A stretch of 64,000 nt of DNA from positions 685,776,583-685,840,582 of the forward strand of contig NC_081412.1 in the NCBI RefSeq assembly GCF_030272615.1. The letters run 5' to 3'. The position numbers were made by a program, and so were the translations under genes. The notes under the pieces are model-generated. The model saw nothing but the letters and a program-made list of their open reading frames with translations, searched no databases and was not told where the DNA came from. Source of the DNA: Cryptomeria japonica (Eukaryota > Streptophyta > Pinopsida > Cupressales > Cupressaceae). Shown here piece by piece: positions 46,135-57,841 of this stretch (its first letter is position 1; every line of letters begins with the position of its first letter).

Positions 46135-48660
46135 TTGGATATTTTGTTCCTTTGTTTCTCAGCTGCAGAGTGTTCTATACTAACAGAGGAAGAAATGGGT
46201 GGTGATCCAATCCGCCATGAGCCAACAGTCCATGAAGTGTTGCTGCAGGATGCTCTTTGTGAGCATTATTTTAGACACCATGGCTGGATTGATTACTTTT
46301 TGAAAATTAGAGACTTTAATGAAGAAATAGTTGTAGAATTTATGCATTCCTTTAACGAAGGAGAAGCTATGGTTAAAGGTTTAAGGGTTATTTCTACGGA
46401 GCAGCAAATAGCTGAAGTAATAGGGTTGCCGTAGGAAGGAGAATTGTTTCCAGAATCAAAAGATGCAAGAAGCGCCAGGGAAGAATTTACAATTCCCACA
46501 GATGGACCTTTAACAGGGGACAAGCAAGGAACTAGAAGAGTTTCCCTACCGGTAGAATGGCCTCAGGTAGCTTTGTATGTCATGAAATACATTACTTGTA
46601 AAGGGAGATATTCAAATCTACATTCACCACATTTTAAATTACTTAGTCATTTATGACATGGCCGGAGGGTGAATGTCCCTAATTTTCTATACCACCTCAT
46701 TTCTACAAGTGTTAAAGAAATGTGGAAGAATGGAAATCATTCTATCAGCCATCCTGGTTTGGTGAAATTGCTTGTAGAACGTTCTCTTAGAGACGTTTCA
46801 CAGATGGAATGGGGGGTATTTGAGGATATATTGCAGTTTGGGGATGAGGATGCTCCTGTTGAAAATGCTCCTATTGCAAAGGATCCACCAGTTGAAGAAG
46901 AAAATATGGCAGAACCCTCTTCTCCCATAGTTGCTGCAAAGGATGATTTGCTCGTTGCCAAAGGAACTGCAGTTATTGTGGAAGAAGACATGGGTGAAGC
47001 AAATGTGGAGCAACCCTCCACTTCTCTTCAAAGAGAGTCACCAATTTCTAAGAGAAAAGGGAAGGAACCTATGGCCCATTTACATGCAACTCAAATTTCT
47101 CCTGCAACCAGGAGACGTAGGACAAAAATAAAATTTTTTGCAACAACTGAAACCATTCTTGCAGCCACTCCAAAAGTTTATGTAAGAAGAACATGGAGTA
47201 GGACACAGAAATCTCATCCAGCAGGTGATCTGACATAGGTTATTGTAGTGGAAACATCAGAAGAAGGAAACCCTATAGATATTGAAATACAAGAAGAAGA
47301 AAGCCTTGCGGATGTTGAAATCTAGGTAGAAGTTGATGAAGATAGACTATCAAATCTTGCTTTTGTGGCACAGCAGCTTGAGGAGGTTATTGAAGAAATT
47401 CCATAGCATCTTGAGGAAACTGTTGAAGAAAATGCACAGCAACTTGAGGAAATTGTTGGAGATATTTCACAACAGCCTGACGAAATAATTGGAGAGATTC
47501 CAGAGCAGTTTGAAGAGACTATTGGAGACACTTCACATCAGTTTGAGGAAAATGTTGGAGAGATTCCAACATAGATTGAGGAATTTATTGAAGAAATCCC
47601 ACGGCCTAAGGTAACACCTATTAGACCTCCTTCATCCCTAAGCAGTTTATCTATTGCTTTAACATTTTATAGACAATGGGAAATAGAGAGGGCTAGATTG
47701 CAAGGGATTATTGATAAACAACAAAAAGAAATAGAAAAGAGGGATAACAAAATTGAGGAATTAGAGGCTAAGGTTGAAACAATTGCTAGTATGGTCCCCA
47801 AATTGATGCAATGTAGGGCACCTCCAAGGGTTTATTCTATGCATTTGAAGGAAAGGTATTTAAATTTAATATTGAACTGCATTGTTAGGGACCTTAGCCC
47901 CTCTTTAGAAACCCCTGAAGAATTTTATTATGCTTACTTGACTTCTCCAGCAGTTGTGAAGAATCTGTTATGTGAATTTTATTTACATAACTATGTTGTA
48001 CCCTCAGGCAGTGAGTGGAACCCTTTATTATATATTGGTGATATCCATATCAAAGATTTAATGTCATGGATCCAAAATGAGATCAGCATGGGGGCACAAA
48101 CCAGGGCATATAAAGATTTAGAGTTTCACTGTCAATTGCCATTGAGGAAGGAAGCAAAAGAAACAAGGTTTCTTTATTATTAATGGCAGAAATTACTGGT
48201 AAGAGATGATGTTAGGAAACTAGTGCTTCCAATGAGAGAAGAGATATACAAGGCATATGAGCATTTATTTCAGACTGATAGTGCAGCTGCAATAGATGGG
48301 TTAACTCAACGCTGGAATAACTTACCAGATAAATTGAAGTAGGGAGAACCTTATTCACTGCAAAATTTTCATGCAGCTATGCAGAAAGCCCCCAAATATA
48401 TACAACTGGGCATAGAGAAGACCAACAACTGGCTAGCATTGATCTTTTAGCCTCCTATTCTTATGTGGCCACTATTGGGATGTCACCCTATGGATCAGCC
48501 TTATAATGTAGTTACAGAAGAATCAGCCAGATGGTCCAGGCTGGAAAAGATGAAAGGATTGTACTGGAATTTAGCTTAAGGAGGAACAGGTCAAGGAACC
48601 ATTGGTGATCTGAGAGTTAGTGCAAGAGTCAGAAATTTTCCTTTTGTTATAGGATCAGCA
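46135..48660 (+). pseudogene. Third ORF of element A (env-like position), with 11-residue repeats
   Basis: A protein of unknown function placed where Athila elements carry an env-like ORF. Folded N-terminal part: LCEHYFRHHGWIDYFLKIRDF, GLRVISTEQQIAEVIGLP, PVEWPQVALYVMKYITCKGRYSN. Then an acidic Val/Ala/Pro region, seven 11-residue repeats (47374-47604), a coiled coil (QQKEIEKRDNKIEELEAKVE) and a further helical domain (47820-48660). Breaks include stops at 46432, 46654, 47236, 47323, 47404, 47572 and 48181, most of them TAG. I see no clear signal peptide or transmembrane segment, so env homology is not supported. Confidence 0.65.
47374..47604 (+). repeat. Seven tandem 33-bp units (11-residue repeat)
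   Basis: Seven units of exactly 33 bp encode variants of Q-L-E-E-I-V-G-E-I-P-x. Two units carry TAG where the other copies have CAG for Gln. The hendecad periodicity with hydrophobic positions suggests a helical stalk. Confidence 0.88.
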
Positions 48661-48670
48661 ATCTCTTAAA

Positions 48671-48681
48671 GTTGGGGGGTA
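48671..48681 (+). promoter_or_regulatory. Polypurine tract of element A
   Basis: GTTGGGGGGTA, immediately before the 3' LTR. Confidence 0.88.
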
Positions 48682-49941
48682 TGATGAGTTGAGACTTTGT
48701 CATATTTTTATCTTTAGAACTCTTGATTTTTTGTTATCTTTTGGTTTGCATGGTAGTAGTGATGTATTGGAAGTTGACTATATGTATTCCATATGTTAAG
48801 CCTGAACTTATTAAATCATGTTTTATCTTTGTCATTTATTGTTGCAACCATGCCATTTATTCCTGTTGCCATGCATATTATTTAGGGCAAGATCATGTGT
48901 GAAATTAATAGATGTGTTGATTAAGTAAAATGTGTATGTATGTTCTTGTATGTTATTTCTTTTGTAGTGCAGGTAATAAATGATGCTATGGTGGATATTC
49001 TCATATTGCGCCTGTTGAAGGGAAGGATACGTAAGTGATAACTGAAGATCAAACCGTAGAAGAGTTGAGCAAGCATAAGGGATAGCATAAGTGGAGCAAT
49101 CAAGTGATACTACCAATGTCTAACTTAAGTAGGTATTGAAGTTGTAAATACCGCCACAATATGTTACAATTGTGGTTCAGTTTAGATCCACATCTCCTGC
49201 AGCATAACTCCAATCATCTCTTTTATCGATTAAATCATCCACATCTTCTTCTCGACGTGATTTGTGTTGTCTATCGTAGATGATTTCTTTTTAATAAGAA
49301 GCTCTTCTTCTTCTTAGGGTTAGTTAGATAGAAAAGAGAAAAGAATTGAGCAGAGGATTTTCATAAGTATTTTTGAGTTTATTTTCATATTGAATCATGT
49401 AGTGACTTTCCAGAATGATGAATAAAATTATGTTATTCTGATCTTTTAAGAGTTGTTTTCTGGGAAACCTGGTATCACTCATCCAAGGGGGCCCACTTGG
49501 TGAGTGTTCCTGTGCATTCGTTAAAATTAGTTTTCTTTCCTTAGCCGCAGTAGAAGTTCTTGCATTAACTGTTTCTGCAGCCACTGGAAACAGATCCATT
49601 GACTGTTCTTGCAGCCAAGCCAGAACAGAGTAACTTTTGTTTATTAGCATTGAATTTATCTAGTATTGCTTTTATGAGTTTATGCAGAAGTTTTCATGTA
49701 TACTTTTCATAGTCTCCATTCTTGTTTACCTTTTTCGCATAATGTTAGCTGCTACAGTAATGCAGAATAGTTGTTGCAGGAACTTAGTGCATATATAGTG
49801 CAGACCAATTTCAAGTATTACGTCCATGGGTTGACAATCAAATGAACACTAGCTATGGAAATAGTGACTTTACCAAATGAATGTCCAAACTCCGGGTTGA
49901 GGCTTCAACTAGAGTTATTATTCTTATTGTTGGGTTTAACA
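48682..49941 (+). repeat. 3' LTR of element A
   Basis: TGATGAGTTGAG...GGGTTTAACA, 1260 bp, matching 954-2179. It contains an approximately 36-bp additional imperfectly repeated segment near 49571-49614 (ACTGTTTCTGCAGCCA and ACTGTTCTTGCAGCCA). Confidence 0.93.
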
Positions 49942-49996
49942 ATATGTACTCACATACATACACATGTACATGCATACATATATACATATATGTGTA

Positions 49997-50080
<84 letters not shown>

Positions 50081-50274
50081 TACATACATAGATACACACA
50101 CATACATAAATGCACACACACATGTACATCTATGTATGCATGTTTATGTGTGTGTGTATGTGTGTGTATATGTATCTATATGTACACATGCACACACATG
50201 TGTATGTGTATCTGTATATGTATGTATGTGTATGTGTATGTACACATGCACACACATGTACATCTATGTATGCA

Positions 50275-50347
<73 letters not shown>

Positions 50348-50450
50348 GTGCATGTGCATGTGCATGTGCAGGTGCAGGTGTATGTGTACGTGTGAGTCTA
50401 GGTGTGGGTGTGGGTGTATGTGTCTGTGTCTTTGTATGAGTATGAGGATT
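49942..50450. repeat. Microsatellite, right flank, with (CA)39
   Basis: Starts with the ATATG duplication. It contains a pure CA run at 49999-50076, then ACAT/TGTA-type and (GTATGT)n-type repeats to about 50430. It continues the left array 1-953, showing that element A inserted into one microsatellite. Apparent ORFs here are repeat translation. Confidence 0.95.
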
Positions 50451-52476
50451 TTCTTTGCTATGTGTAGTGTATTGATTATAATTTTGTATGGTTTAATAGT
50501 AAGGGTAATGAGAAAATGATTTTTTTTGTCATCATTTAATAGTAATTTGGGCATATTTTTCTAATGGTTTCATAGCGTGGATTTTCAAGATTTGCTAGGT
50601 TTAATTTATTTTTAACATTTTTCTAATGCTTTCATTCTAAAAAAATTCAAAAAATTGATAAACTAAAGAATAAAAAAAAAATATAACAATAAATATATTT
50701 ATTTTTTAAACTAAAAAAACAAAACAAAACAAAAAGAGAAAAAAGTTGTAGATACTTGGAAAAACAAGGGTTGAAACTAAGCTCCTTTGCAATTTGGCCG
50801 AACTCCCAAAGCTCCTAGGTGCCAAATCAGGACCAATGGCAAAAAAATTGGTTTATATAGCTGATAGTCCGGTCGTGAGTTTGGCTAAATTGAGTCTGGT
50901 CAAACTACTGGCACCATTTCAATGCTACACATGCGACGCAAGGCACCACATGGTTGGGGGTAGTCTAACCGAACTACCCCTAGTTAGCCCCAAGTGCGAC
51001 ACAACTTCATGCTTTTGCCCTATTACAAATAAATAACTTTCCATAGCTTGTATTTAACCCAAGCTTGTAATATAACTCATGTTATAGGTCAAAAGGGAGA
51101 TAAGTCACTTTATAAAGTTCAATTTCTCTACCATGTCTTATTGATTAGAAGCTAAATCAAATTTTAATGGTTAAGTTTGGTGGCAAACTTTAATGGTTAA
51201 ATTTGAGGAAAAAATTTATTCGACAAATAATTGTTATGATGATACAATTCCATAAGTTTAATTATATTGGACAAAGATGAGAGGAATGCTTCATAGAGAA
51301 ATTAAATAATCTTTGCTCATGGACCTAAACTTTGCAAACATATCTATAAATAAGATGAAGCATGTCAAAGTTAAGAGTTAAATTGAGTGATTTGAAAAGT
51401 GAGATTAAGATACACATAAATTATGTTGTTTGTGAGTTATTATCTAGAAATAAGAGACAACTAGTTTGTTGATATTGAATATTGGAACAACATTAAAGCC
51501 TTGATATTTTATTGTGATCAAGTGACACACTATTTTGTTGGTAAATAAAGTCTCATATTTTAGTTCTCCCAAAGGCTAGTCATAATGAATGGCTCTAATG
51601 ACTAGTTATTAAGATGGTCTAGTAGTATAATATTGTTTATTTCATCAACAAATGCTTTTATTGCTAACCTAAGGGAAATTTAGTATTCAAATGTAATAAT
51701 AATATTCAATAGTACCATCAATGCAACTTATTTTGTAAAGGGTGGTTGTTGCACTAAGAAATTATTTGGGAAACAACTTGTAAATAATAACTCACTCATT
51801 ATTATATATTTAGTCAAACATTTTTCCACTCCTTGAATCAAAAGTAAAAATGCATAACTACATATAATTGTAAAAATCATGTCTTCATGGAATGTTGCTT
51901 TAAGTGTTTTATAATAAATGCTACTTTAAGAGGTTTTTACTTGAAAACGTTTCTCCCACATATATAGTGTCCAATGTGTTGAATTTATGCATCTTGTAAT
52001 TCTCATTTCGTTTATCCTACACTTTATCTGTGATGATTAATAATCTAAGATCCCAATTTTTAACAATAATTAATAATTTTGATTACATTTCATTGTTTGC
52101 AACTATTGCCATTTTTATTATTTTAATAACTCTATAGTTGATTATATGTATTATTTTCAATTTTTAATCATAATCATTCTTTTCGGAAATAATTATGTAT
52201 GTGCAGTAAATATTTCATTTTATAATTGCAACTTATAAATTTCTTACCACTTCTTTAATTGAGATCAAACTGGATTTAGGGAGCCATACACATATATATT
52301 GATTTCAAATTTCAAAATTACAATGATTTGATTGCTCCACAAGTGGGTCATTACATTATCATGAGCTTATAGCTAGTGTTGGATTATTAATACATACAAA
52401 AGAAGACATAACTTACATATTATATTTTTAGTTATATTTCAACTAGGACTAAAGAGTTTCTCCAACTTTCTTTGTG
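50451..52476. other. AT-rich non-coding flank
   Basis: No RNA gene or element boundary that I can support. An 80-codon frame at 50794-51036 (MAELPKLLGAKSGPMAKK...) has no recognisable domain and may be chance or a decayed repeat. The rest is AT-rich with many stops. Confidence 0.5.
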
Positions 52477-52481
52477 CTACC

Positions 52482-53629
52482 CATTATAGATGTGTGCTTT
52501 GTTGTCATTGATGTCAAACAGTGTGGTCCAGATATATTCTGGCCCGAGCATTTGTTGTGGGATTCAGTGTTAAAGTATTTGCAGTTATGCTTTTGTACTA
52601 GAGGTTGTTATGATTGATCTTTTTGAATCAGGTTGTGTTGGCAGTTGTTCTAGTTGATATCTACTTGTTTTTTATGGTGAGGACAGTTGGAAGCTTTATC
52701 TGTATGGTTTGGGTGTTGCCTATTTTGGTCTAGACTCTTTCATTTGTGTAATAACATGATTGGTATATGTGTTCGGGTTTAGAAGTGACATATATTTGTT
52801 GGTCCAGTGATTCTGTGTGATGTATTATTTTGGTCCAACATTGTTCGTTGGATGTTGGTTTAGGTCTAGTTTTTGTTCCATGTTTTATATTTTTGATCCA
52901 GCTGTATATCTTGGGTCAGAAATGTGTGTACATGTTAAAATCTATCTTTTGGCCAACTTGGTGAAGATGTTTTTGTTTTGGTTCCGTATATATACATGAT
53001 GATTTATTGAAAATAATATAGATGAGCGAGATGCGAGTAAGTTGGATGATGATGAATGTGCAAGATATGTGCATGGAAGTATGTGCGACTTGATGTAAGG
53101 ATGTCGATTTGGGTTGTTGTGTTAGATGGTATTGTAGTGCAGAAGTGACAGTGGATGTAGATGCAATGATTCAAAAGGTTTGGTGGTCCGGATATTTTAG
53201 TAAGGTTAGAGATTGTGCTTTAACAATGACTATAATCAACATATTGAGATGCTTTTATTCATATAGTTCTTTTCTCAAAAGTTGTAAATTTGTATCTTGC
53301 CTTATTGTAGTTAGCTTAAGGTTTGCAAGTCCTCTTTTGTATATTTCCCCATGAGCAATTAGCCTTCATCTACAATTCTAAAGCAATGAGCTCTCTTTTT
53401 TTTTAAACATTTCTATATAGTGGATTGATTCTGTGAGCTTGCGCTCACTGTAGTTTTTTCCAGTTTGGGTTTTCCACGTATAAATTCTAGTGTTCATGTG
53501 TGATTGATATGAATGTTAAATAATGTCTTAATTTATCTAGAATATTGAAGTCCAAAATTTTAGTTGATGCTGATTCCACCACCCCCCCCCCCCCCCTCGC
53601 CTCTCTTAGCATCCAGTGTGTGTTCAACA
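52482..53629 (+). mobile_element. Probable solo Copia-type LTR
   Basis: About 1.15 kb, structured like the element D LTR: an early TTTGTTGTCATTGATGTC block, a late CACTGTAGTTTTTTCCAGTTTGGGTTTTCCACG motif (near 53448-53480), a C17-type run near 53582-53596 followed by CTCTCTTAGCATCCA, and an end at ...TTCAACA. CTACC occurs at 52477-52481 and at 53630-53634 as a possible target duplication. The expected 5' TG reads CA under this boundary, so the left end is tentative; 52491 (TGTGTGCTT) is an alternative start. Confidence 0.65.
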
Positions 53630-53996
53630 CTACCATCTACAAAATCGTCACTCTCAGACATCAGAGTGAAAGACCATACTACTTTTGACACCAACTACAA
53701 CTCTTAAGAATTAAATACCCTTTTTGTTTTTTAATGATGGGTACTCTCATCTTCTCCCAATTTTCTAGTTATAAAGAGTACCCGTGGGCTAGAGAAATGT
53801 GGGTTGATTTGTGGCCAATTTTTATAATTGAGATGAAGACCTAACTTGAACATTGCATCATCTACCTATTTTTAACCACCACTCCACCAAGCTTTCACAA
53901 GCAATTCAACCACCATTTTCCTTAACTCTTTTCATTCTCCTACATCTAATAGCACCATTAAAGATATGAAAGATATATCAATGTTTACTTGATACT

Positions 53997-54400
53997 TGTT
54001 GAAAACACCTTAGGATTGAGAGAGGGGGGAGTGAATTAGTCCATACCTAATATTTAACCTTTATTACTTAATACACAAACTCTTTAATCTTATTCTTTTC
54101 AACAACAATGAAAGAGATAACAATGCAACACCATACACCAGAGAACGCCATATTTACATGGAAAACCCAAATAGAGAAAAACCAAGATGAGAGACAACTA
54201 ACAATATATGAAATGATTACAACTATGTTTTTAGGCTCTTTGCCAAGGAAACACATTGCTTCCTGAAGGACTTGTAGGTTAGAGCACATTGCCCAAGAGA
54301 AAGATACAATGATTGCGGCCTGGAGATCACTTCTCCAGAGCAAGGTAAATGGAAAAATGAATTAGGAACAAATAGGCCTTTAAAAATACTGCCTCTGATG
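53997..54400 (-). mobile_element. 3' end of a minus-strand Copia-type LTR
   Basis: On minus the sequence reads GGTTTTTCTCTATTTGGGTTTTCCATG (near 54152-54178), then ATTCACTCCCCCCTCTCTCAATCC...GTTTTCAACA ending at 53997. These are the conserved last features of Copia LTRs. No matching target duplication or upstream end was found, so the right limit is arbitrary and the copy may be truncated. Confidence 0.55.
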
Positions 54401-56148
54401 ATCTCCAAACATGAAGTTGTCCTTGAATCTCTATCTCAAGCGACCAACTCCACAACAATCACTACACACTGACTTTGCCATAACTTACTTCTACAAATGA
54501 TATAGTCATGTAGGCACAACACACTCCATTTTCCACACACTCTCTCACACCTTCAACATAAATTCGATCTTCTATAATATACCATCTTCTTTATTGCAAA
54601 CATCAATTATGCTAGCTAAAACATAGGATAAAAATAGGTCCTATCAAATCAACCACCAAAACATAATTATGGTGAAAACAATCCAATCTAGGAGATAGAG
54701 AGGAACTGAAACATCTTAACATTTCTTTCCAAGCAAGTAGGAATAATTCACACGCTATCAATTATCCTCCAAAGGTTGACAAAAATACAATGCGTAGATA
54801 CACCAAATAACATGCCACAAGTCGACCCAAAACATATCTTACAAATGAACAAATCCAATACAAATCTCCACATTCCAAGGTAGGACCCAAAGTCAATGCA
54901 ACATAGAATTATAAGAAAGTGGAGACATCCAAGGATTCACTGCACACCAAGGAACAACACTAGTCGGACGAAATAAAGGAGTTACCTTGAAACACAAATC
55001 CCAATCACCATGCGTTATCAAATAGACCTTCTAGCATTATGAGGAGCTCACCATGATGTTCCATGAACATCCAACAACATTCTAAAATCCTTCCTTTACT
55101 TCTTAATGTCAAGATCATACTGGCACAACATAACTAATACTAAATACTTCATTTCGAAGAGCTAGTCAAACACATAACATAATATAGCTAGGAAAATGGG
55201 AAAACGCATCAAAGCCTAGAGTTATGCAACTACAAAACACAACAAGCTATGAAATTGATCCTAATTCAATCAATAGAGCTATGAAGACAAGATAACTAAA
55301 CTAAATGCAAACCATTACAAAATGTAGATATCTCCTCCATATTTCTCCATTGTTTCTCTTTCTCCTTCAAATGTGTTGTGGCTATCACCTACAATGTTGC
55401 AAGTGCGATGGAAGCAAGATTGCAAAGCAAAAATGACAGCGTAAGGATATTGGAGATGTGGTTGAAAACCAATGAGAAAAGGGCTCAATTTATAGAAAAA
55501 TTGAGATTGTTTGGATGGTTAAGATTGATTTGAGATTGAAACTAATCAATGGACGAGATTAAATGAGATGACTTTTTAAGTGAGGATAAAAAGGAAATTG
55601 CATTTCCAATGTTGAGGAAGAATAGAAATGAAAAGAGATAAGTGAAAATGAATATTGGAAACATTCTTTTTTAACAAAATATGCCAAAATGAAATAGAGG
55701 AAAAAGTCTAGTGGATAATTAGCAAGCTGAAGAGATAAGGGGGACAAAAATTAGAAAGTGGAAGAGAAAAGTGGGATCATAAATAAAATTCATTTATTTC
55801 ACCCACACATAGTAATTAAATTTAATCATGGAAGAATAATTAGCTTAGAATAAAGGGATTAAATAATTAAATGAATTATTTAATCAAAGAGGACTAGTTA
55901 GGATTAGTCGATTAAGATCAAGATTAATTGATTGGAAAGAGATAATGATGAATATTAATTAAATAATGAAAATTATTTAATTAATGGTTTAGAAGAACAA
56001 TAATTAAATAATTAAGAATTATTTAATTATAGAAAACTAGAAGAAGAATATTAGTACTAATTCAAAAAATAAATTATTTAATCAGTTTAGACAAAAAAGG
56101 TTAGTGAAAAGTGTCGTCGAAGACTTGGGACAATTTTTAGTGTCTACA
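54401..56148 (-). repeat. 3' LTR of minus-strand Tat-like element E (5' part certain, end unresolved)
   Basis: On minus it starts at 56148 with TGTAGACACTAAAAATTG directly after a polypurine tract, has AATTAAATAATT-rich sequence like the element B LTR, and a TATA box CTATAAATTGAGCCC (55481-55495) comparable with CTATAAATAGAGCTC of B. Its 3' end lies somewhere below 55400. The low boundary given here is only where Copia-like sequence begins. Confidence 0.65.
55481..55495 (-). promoter_or_regulatory. Putative TATA box of element E LTR
   Basis: CTATAAATTGAGCCC on the minus strand, placed about 650 bp after the LTR start. Confidence 0.55.
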
Positions 56149-56163
56149 TTTTGCCTCTCTTTG
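56149..56163 (-). promoter_or_regulatory. Polypurine tract of element E
   Basis: On minus the sequence reads CAAAGAGAGGCAAAA immediately before TGTAGACAC, matching AAAGAGGGGCAAA before the element B LTR. Confidence 0.85.
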
Positions 56164-56578
56164 AGAAAATGCAAGTTTGAGCATTGTTTCAAAGAATTTT
56201 TTTGAAAAAACATGCCCTAGTAGATGACAGGATGGAGGTAGGATGCCCCCTTAAGAGATTGTTTATGTATGAAAGGAATGAATAATCTCTCAAAAGAAGA
56301 GAAGAATGTTAGATGAAAGAGAAAAATGAGAAAAGAGAAAAATGTTAGTAAGAAGTGAAGAATGTTAATTGATTGTAGCCAAGGTTTATTGATATCAAAG
56401 AAATTCTCGATTAATCAGATCGAATAGATAGCATGATAATGATTGATTTCATGAATAGATAGAATGATTGATCGAATAGAAGAAATGTTAGCCAGAAGAA
56501 ATGCAAGTGAGAAGTAAAGAATGATTAGTGTGATGAAATCTTGCTTTTACAAATGCAAAAATGTAGGTGAGAGCCTTT

Positions 56579-56583
56579 ATTTG
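56579..56583. repeat. Target-site duplication of solo LTR X copy 2 (left)
   Basis: ATTTG, repeated at 57837-57841. Confidence 0.9.
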
Positions 56584-57836
56584 TGTAAAGCGGAAAATCG
56601 GTCGAACCCTAGTTGCTCTCCCCTCTTCCAACTCCGAGGAGAGAGAGGGGAGGTCCCTAGGGTTGATGGTTTTCACTTGGGAGACTTTACATTCAAAAGA
56701 GGGGTTGAAACCCACAAGATCCAATCCCACACAATGCAAGATTGGATGCTAAATGCGTTTCAAGGGCTAAGACAGCAAGGCTACCCTCTTTTGTAAAGAA
56801 TGTGCATAAAATGATTAAGCTAGGAATGCATAGAAAGTGAGAAAGATTCGCTTATAAACTGAGATAGGGATATAGGATGAAGCTGTGGACCTGGAATTAG
56901 CAGTAAAATGTCGATACGGCGCTGTCCTGCAAATTTGAGCAAAAGTTGACGGGACGATGGCGCCCGGCGTGCACACAGTCCTCCGAAAAATCCACGAAAC
57001 GAAGGGGGATTTGTTCGTCTCTGCACAAGGATTCCAGATCTTCAATTTCAGCCGCGTACCTGCAACCTACACACAGAAAAGCGAAGACGATTGGGGGGTT
57101 AGGGATTAGGGGTTTGCCTTTAGGTCAAACCCCGGTTTTGGAATTAACCAAGAAATGAGAAATGCTGTAAATGTAAATGTCTGTAATGTAAAACAAGTAC
57201 TAATACCTTGTTGTAAGGATGTTTGTATCCTTATGTGCGAAGGTATAGATGTTGTTGTTTGTTGTATGTTGTAGTATGTAGTAAGTGATCTCCTCTTCAA
57301 TGGTTGAATCCTTGTCTTGAATGCAACACTTAGCCTTGAATGGAGACTTAGAATGATCAATAGCTTGAAAGAATGCTTGAATGCTTGAATGCTTGAATGC
57401 TTGAATATCATTTTTCCATATGTTCCTTCTCTCTTTTTCTTTTTTTATCTACCCAAATGGGAGAGGAAAATGTAGTTTATATACTTGTCAATTAGGGTTA
57501 ATAGACTGATTTTCCCGACCTTAAGCCGACCAGGAAAGATAATTTCCAATTTGCAAACAAAAAGACCCGAAGTCCCATAGGAGACCGGGCCCAAAATAGG
57601 GCCAGGGACCAGGGCGTTGGGCGCCATGGTCCTGGGGGACCAGGGCGCTGGGCGCTCTGGTCCCACCTCCCAGGACAGCAGGGTGCAAAGGAGGTTCAGG
57701 CCAGGGTGCTTGAAAAATGCAGTTTTTGGTGTCGTGGACAAGTTTCGGGGTCTCCATTCAGGTTCCGTGTTGCATCGCCATCGTGAAGACCGAAATGCAG
57801 TCGAAATTGCAAGTGTCGCAATTTTAGGATGCTACA
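56584..57836 (-). mobile_element. Solo LTR, family X, copy 2
   Basis: 1253 bp, TGTAAAGCG...GGATGCTACA on plus, flanked by ATTTG, clearly the same family as 18122-19318. Relative to copy 1 it has one more GC-rich palindrome unit (57606-57632 and 57636-57664), more GCTTGAAT repeats near 57370-57405, and a T/C-rich insertion near 57420-57450. A TATA-like GTATATAAAC on minus at 57475-57484 supports the minus orientation. Confidence 0.87.
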
Positions 57837-57841
57837 ATTTG

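Larger units (their letters stand above)
954..49941 (+). mobile_element. Element A: Athila-like Ty3/gypsy retrotransposon with nested insertions
   Basis: The element has LTRs at 954-2179 and 48682-49941, a tRNA-Asp-type primer site, a gag-pol reading frame in the order gag, protease, RT, RNase H, integrase, a third ORF, and a polypurine tract. It is bounded by the duplication ATATG. It spans 48,988 bp, but only about 11.2 kb (954-3336 and 41103-49941) is its own; the rest is element B and what B carries. The primer type, the RT motif ISDSQCVSP and the extra ORF after integrase fit the Athila lineage. That lineage call is an inference from remembered family traits. Confidence 0.9.

Noticed and set aside
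50794-51036. 80-codon ORF as a possible small host gene
   Set aside because: No recognisable motif, no clear promoter or neighbours, flanked by stop-rich AT sequence; too weak to call.
53997-55500. Complete minus-strand solo Copia LTR
   Set aside because: The 3'-end motifs are clear but I could not find a TG/CA partner end with a matching 5-bp duplication (ATACT was tried), so only the end fragment is annotated.
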